64,000 nucleotides of DNA from assembly GCF_002204745.1 (NCBI RefSeq), contig NZ_NIRR01000004.1, positions 124,001-188,000 on the forward strand. Direction: 5' to 3'. The translations under genes were made by a program, and so were the position numbers. The notes below the pieces were generated by a model. It was not told where the DNA came from and did not search any database. It worked only from the letters and a program-made list of their open reading frames with translations. Below are positions 60,616-64,000 of this stretch, in pieces; the first letter of the stretch is position 1, and each line of letters opens with the position of its first letter. This stretch comes from Hymenobacter amundsenii (GTDB taxonomy: Bacteria > Bacteroidota > Bacteroidia > Cytophagales > Hymenobacteraceae).

Positions 60616-61929
60616 ATGCCTTACCGTTTCGCCGCCGTTCTGGCCACCACTGCCTTGCTAGCCGCCGCCCCCGCCGCCCGGGCCCAACAAGCCTCCGCCC
60701 TCTCGGCCCGCGTGGCCCAGTTAGCCGAGCAGGAGCAGGCCCAGGTAGTGGCCTGGCGGCGCGACATTCATGAGCACCCCGAGCTAGGCAACCAGGAAAC
60801 CCGCACCGCCGCCCTTGTGGCCGACCACCTGCGCAAGCTGGGTCTAGAGGTGCAGACCGGCGTGGGCCGCACTGGCGTGGTAGCCGTGCTCAAGGGCGGC
60901 AAACCCGGCCCCGTGGTGGCATTGCGGGCCGATATGGACGCGCTGCCCGTCACCGAAACTACCGGCCTGCCCTTCGCCTCTAAAGTCCGCACCGACTACA
61001 ACGGCCAGCAAGTGGGCGTGATGCACGCCTGCGGCCACGACACCCACGTGGCCATGCTGCTGGGGGCAGCCGACGTGCTCACGAAGATGAAAAAAGACCT
61101 GCCCGGCTCCGTGAAATTCATTTTCCAGCCTGCCGAGGAAGGTTCGCTGCCCGGACAGGAAGGCGGGGCCCGGCTCATGGTGAAGGAAGGCGTGCTCGAA
61201 AACCCCAAGGTGGCGGCCGTATTCGGCATCCACATCCAGGCCCAGACCGAGGTGGGCCAGCTCAGCTACCGGCCGGGCGGCGAAATGGCCTCCTCCGATG
61301 TGTTCAGCATCAAGGTGAAGGGCAAATCGGCCCACGGCGCCTACCCCTGGCTGGCCGTCGACCCGGTGGTGACGGCCGCCCAGATCATCCTGGGTCTCCA
61401 GACCATCGTCAGTCGCCAGGCCCAGCTAACCGAGGATGCCGTAGTACTGACCGTGGGCATGGTACACGGCGGGGTGCGCAACAACATCATCCCGGAGGAA
61501 GTGGAACTGACCGGTACCATCCGCTGCCTGAATAAGGAGATGCAGCAGAAAGTGTGGGCCGGGGTGCGCCGCACGGCCCAGGGTATTGCCGAAAGCGCCG
61601 GTGCCACGGCCGAAGTCGACATCACCAATTACGCCCCCATCACCTTCAACGACCCCGACCTGACCCGCTGCATGGTGCCCAGCCTGGAGCGCGCCGCCGG
61701 CCCGGCCAACGTGCGGGTGCAGAAGGCCGTGACCGGGGCTGAGGACTTCGCTTTCTACCAGGAAAAAGTGCCCGGCCTGTTCGTATTCGTGGGCGGCATG
61801 GCGAAGGGCCAGAACCCCGCCACCACCGCGCCCCACCACACGGCGGGCTTTTTTGTGGATGAAAGCGGCCTGACGCTGGGCGTACGTACCCTCGCCACCC
61901 TAGCCATCGATTACCTAACCGGAAAGTAG
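60616..61929 (+). CDS. M20 family amidohydrolase, exported
   Basis: With the ATG at 60616 the enzyme has 437 residues and a signal peptide (AVLATTALLAAAPAARAQ). Two-metal motifs are present: DIHEHPELGNQE, VALRADMDALPV, MHACGHDTHVAMLLG and FQPAEEGSLPGQEGGA, with GAEDFAFYQEKVPGLFVFVG at the end. It resembles hippurate or N-acyl-amino-acid hydrolases (AmhX, HipO, IAA-amino acid hydrolase-like), releasing free amino acids. The frame opens back to 60403 but lacks support. A repeat and the ATP-grasp gene follow. Confidence 0.92.
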   Translation: MPYRFAAVLATTALLAAAPAARAQQASALSARVAQLAEQEQAQVVAWRRDIHEHPELGNQETRTAALVADHLRKLGLEVQTGVGRTGVVAVLKGGKPGPVVALRADMDALPVTETTGLPFASKVRTDYNGQQVGVMHACGHDTHVAMLLGAADVLTKMKKDLPGSVKFIFQPAEEGSLPGQEGGARLMVKEGVLENPKVAAVFGIHIQAQTEVGQLSYRPGGEMASSDVFSIKVKGKSAHGAYPWLAVDPVVTAAQIILGLQTIVSRQAQLTEDAVVLTVGMVHGGVRNNIIPEEVELTGTIRCLNKEMQQKVWAGVRRTAQGIAESAGATAEVDITNYAPITFNDPDLTRCMVPSLERAAGPANVRVQKAVTGAEDFAFYQEKVPGLFVFVGGMAKGQNPATTAPHHTAGFFVDESGLTLGVRTLATLAIDYLTGK

Positions 61930-61950
61930 CTTTTCAGGCTAGTAGCTGAC

Positions 61951-62062
61951 AGCTGTTAGCTACTAGCTGTCATTTATTTGGCATTGAACGAAGAACAAGC
62001 CGATTGTAAATTGCCATCAACCTAAACATAAGCTGACGGCTAACAGCTAGTAGCTAACAGCT
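61951..62062. repeat. TAGCT-type inverted repeat between M20 and ATP-grasp genes
   Basis: AGCTGTTAGCTACTAGCTGT (61951-61970) is mirrored perfectly by ACAGCTAGTAGCTAACAGCT (62043-62062). The right arm ends 7 bases before the ATG of the ATP-grasp gene, so the hairpin could mask its start. Confidence 0.8.
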
Positions 62063-62069
62063 CAAAAAT

Positions 62070-62957
62070 ATGAATATTGCCCTCGTTACCTGCGAAAGCC
62101 TGGCCCAGTACGCCGCTCCCAACGTCGATGACGAAGATGCGCTGCTCACACGCTATCTGCGCCAGCAGGGCCACACGGTGGAGCCCCGCATCTGGAGCAA
62201 CCCTACCGTAGACTGGCACCGCTACGACGCCGTGCTACTCAAGTCGCCCTGGGACTATTTCGACCGCGTGGAGGAGTTTTACCACTGGCTCGACGAATTG
62301 GATCGGACCGGCGTGCGGCTGCTGAACCCGGCCGCCGTGGTGCGCTGGAACGCCAACAAGCGCTACCTACTCGATATGGAGCGGGCTGGTATCCGCATTG
62401 TGCCCACCCGCCTGCTGCCCCGGGGCGAAGCCGTGGATGCTGCCGCTTTGCTCGAAGAAATGGGCCAGGAGCAGATTGTGGTGAAGCCGGCCGTGAGTGG
62501 TGGGGCCAAAAACACCTTCATCCTCACCCGCCAGGAAACCGCCGTCCGCCAGCCCCAGCTCACCGAGCTGGTCGCCCACGAAGACTTTCTGGCCCAGCCC
62601 TTCCAGTCGCGTATTCAGGAAGAAGGTGAGTGGTCGTTGCTCTACTTTGGGGGCGAATACAGCCATTGCGTACTGAAAACGCCTAAATCGGGCGACTTCC
62701 GGGTACAGCATTACCTCGGCGGTGGCATTACCCCCCGCGAGGCCCCAGCCCACCTGCGGGCCTCCGCCGACCGCATCGTGCGCGAGTTCGCGCCCGGCTG
62801 CCTCTACGCCCGCGTCGATGGCCTCGACCAGGATGGCGAACTGCTGCTCATGGAGCTGGAACTCATCGAGCCGTTTTTGTATCTGGCTTCGGATGAGGGG
62901 GCGCTGGCACGTTATGAGCAGGCCCTGCGGCGGCTGAGCAAGGCGGTGGCTGAGTGA
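62070..62957 (+). CDS. ATP-grasp domain protein (RimK/glutathione synthetase-like)
   Basis: The 295-residue protein has the ATP-grasp layout: N-terminal NIALVTCESLAQYAAPNVDD, DAVLLKSPWDYFDRVEEFY, the NANKRYLLDMERAGI helix, the ATP-binding lysine in EQIVVKPAVSGGAKNTF and the metal-binding LLMELELIEPFLYL. It resembles the family often named after DcsG/RimK-like ligases. Such enzymes join a carboxylate to an amine with ATP; the product is unknown. Its promoter region is occupied by an inverted repeat. A bidirectional terminator follows. Confidence 0.88.
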   Translation: MNIALVTCESLAQYAAPNVDDEDALLTRYLRQQGHTVEPRIWSNPTVDWHRYDAVLLKSPWDYFDRVEEFYHWLDELDRTGVRLLNPAAVVRWNANKRYLLDMERAGIRIVPTRLLPRGEAVDAAALLEEMGQEQIVVKPAVSGGAKNTFILTRQETAVRQPQLTELVAHEDFLAQPFQSRIQEEGEWSLLYFGGEYSHCVLKTPKSGDFRVQHYLGGGITPREAPAHLRASADRIVREFAPGCLYARVDGLDQDGELLLMELELIEPFLYLASDEGALARYEQALRRLSKAVAE

Positions 62958-62974
62958 TTTGGTGAAGTGAGTGC

Positions 62975-63028
62975 AAAAAAGCCCGTCATGCTGAGCGTAG
63001 GCGGAGTCGGAGCATGACGGGCTTTTTT
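62975..63028. terminator. Bidirectional terminator built from a GTCATGCTGAGCG repeat
   Basis: GCCCGTCATGCT (62981-62992) pairs with AGCATGACGGGC (63011-63022), flanked by AAAAAA and TTTTTT. The arm starts like the intergenic repeat GTCATGCTGAGCG, so the repeat family seems to have been used as a terminator between two convergent genes. Confidence 0.85.
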
Positions 63029-63042
63029 GTCACTCAGTCACC

Positions 63043-63834
63043 TTACGAAAACCCGTTTACCGTGAAGCCGCCATCGACGGCCAGGGTTTGGCCGGTGATG
63101 TAGGCGGCGGCGGGCAGGCACAGGAAGGCGGCGGCGGCGGCTACTTCTTCGGGCTCGCCCACCCGGCCCATCGGGGTGCGGCCGATAACGCTGTTGCGGA
63201 AATCGTCGTTTTTAAGCACTGTTTCGGCCAGCGGCGTGCGGATATACCAGGGAGCCACGCAATTCACGCGGATGTTGAGCCCGGCCCATTCTACGGCCAG
63301 GTTGCGCGTGAGCTGCACCAGCGCCGCTTTCGTCATGCCGTAAATGGCCCCGGTGCGCACGTGCGTGAGGCCTGCTACCGACGAGATATTAACGATGCTA
63401 CCGCCCCCGGCAGCTACCATTAGCGGCTGCACGCCCCGACTCAGTTCCCAGGCCGAATCGAGGTTGGTAGCCAGCAGGTACCGGTATTCCTCGTCGGAGT
63501 ACTCCACGGTAGGTTTGCGGACGTTGGTGCCCACATTGTTGACAAGGATATGCACCTGGGGCCAGCGTTGGGCTATTTCGCCCAGCAGTTGGGTGCGGCC
63601 GGCGGGCGTGCTTACGTCGGCGGCCAGGGCGTGCGCGGGCAGGCCCCGCTGCTGCCATTCGGCTACCTGCTGCTCCAGGTCGGCGGCGGTGCGGGCCACA
63701 GCCACCAGGGTGGCGCCCAGTTCGAGCAGTTCGAGGGCAATGGCCGCGCCGATGCCTTTAGAGGCTCCGGTAACCACGGCCGTCTGGCCTGCGAGGCTCC
63801 AGCGCGAGGAGGAATCGTTAGATGAAGATTGCAT
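63043..63834 (-). CDS. SDR family oxidoreductase (tropinone-reductase/FabG-like)
   Basis: The 263-residue classical SDR has TGASKGIG at 22-29, [20 protein letters not shown] (the tropinone reductase-like stretch), [15 protein letters not shown], catalytic YGMTK, and the ending [16 protein letters not shown]. It probably reduces a ketone with NADPH. The substrate is unknown. The start is ATG 63834; a Ser-rich segment of about 10 residues precedes the first strand. It is convergent with the ATP-grasp gene. The 166 bases after its start to the window end contain no recognised gene. Confidence 0.92.
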   Translation of the reverse strand: MQSSSNDSSSRWSLAGQTAVVTGASKGIGAAIALELLELGATLVAVARTAADLEQQVAEWQQRGLPAHALAADVSTPAGRTQLLGEIAQRWPQVHILVNNVGTNVRKPTVEYSDEEYRYLLATNLDSAWELSRGVQPLMVAAGGGSIVNISSVAGLTHVRTGAIYGMTKAALVQLTRNLAVEWAGLNIRVNCVAPWYIRTPLAETVLKNDDFRNSVIGRTPMGRVGEPEEVAAAAAFLCLPAAAYITGQTLAVDGGFTVNGFS

Positions 63835-64000
63835 GAGTATTTCTTGAAATGGTTAAAAATTCGGGTGTTTTACCGAACGCAGAAGTTGTTTAGATCGTCC
63901 AGAGAAAAGAGTTTGTAAACTTATAATGCTGTATAACAGTGGATTGTATATTATCAGTAATTAGCCTGTTTCATTAAGCAATTTTCATAAAATAGATATC

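Noticed and set aside
1..64000. CRISPR array, prophage or integrative element
   Set aside because: No series of direct repeats with spacers, no integrase, phage or conjugation genes; only one small RAYT-type transposase was found.

Overview
The window is 64 kb of a GC-rich Bacteroidetes chromosome, most likely Hymenobacter or a close relative in the Cytophagales. The evidence is a T9SS C-terminal sorting domain, stand-alone TonB C-terminal and CarboxypepD_reg-like proteins, a long Bacteroidetes-type NusB, Bacteroidetes -7 promoter boxes (TAnnTTTG, mostly TACCTTTG), few Shine-Dalgarno sequences, and many short palindromic repeats between genes. There is no plasmid, prophage, integrase or CRISPR array. 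The genus is an inference from gene content and style.

Layout. 1-3.0 kb: the end of a DprA/SLOG-like gene, a DUF1206 membrane protein and an ABC exporter. 3.3-10.3 kb: leucine dehydrogenase, nusB, ytxH-like, NAD-type isocitrate dehydrogenase, a DUF1573 lipoprotein, yajC, a YbbR/CdaR-like protein and coaE, all on the plus strand. 10.4-15.3 kb: a GNAT-like protein, two overlapping GT39-like membrane glycosyltransferases and two identical tRNA-Val(TAC) genes on the minus strand. 15.4-25.2 kb: AsmA-like, TerB-like, MscS channel, a second Glu/Leu/Phe/Val dehydrogenase, an ArsR-type regulator, hemA and a divergent histidine kinase. 25.2-28.3 kb: a lipocalin-like lipoprotein and three CarboxypepD_reg-type proteins. 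28.6-34.4 kb: an amino acid permease, an M3 peptidase, a RAYT-type transposase with its REP-like repeat pair, and a DMT exporter. 34.5-41.9 kb: a T9SS-secreted protein, dusB, a CPBP protease, cdsA, gdhA and psd. 42-50 kb: a CarboxypepD_reg protein, a RibD/DHFR-like reductase, free-Met-sulfoxide reductase, a phospholipase C/S1-P1-like enzyme, a frameshifted Fic gene, def-ruvX and an S41 protease. 50-64 kb: transglutaminase-like, hmgA, a small lipoprotein, TonB-like proteins around an HMG-CoA reductase, WG-repeat, phytanoyl-CoA dioxygenase-like, two SDRs, PAP2-like, an M20 amidohydrolase and an ATP-grasp enzyme.

How the genes work together. Most are housekeeping or envelope functions: phosphatidylethanolamine synthesis (cdsA, psd), protein export (yajC), CoA (coaE), tetrapyrrole (hemA), N-terminal processing (def), and amino-acid nitrogen turnover (three dehydrogenase paralogs, permease, M3 and M20 peptidases, hmgA). 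Three proteins share an N-terminal module with exactly conserved cysteine spacing (C-x15-C-x2-C-x27-C), then a membrane segment and either a CarboxypepD_reg-like or a TonB C-terminal domain. I do not recognise this module as a named family, and it is the best candidate here for something undescribed. Other points worth a look are a 35-bp perfect hairpin between convergent genes, a REP-like inverted pair beside a RAYT gene, an HMG-CoA reductase with an extra N-terminal domain, and two frameshifted genes (Fic and a TonB-domain lipoprotein).
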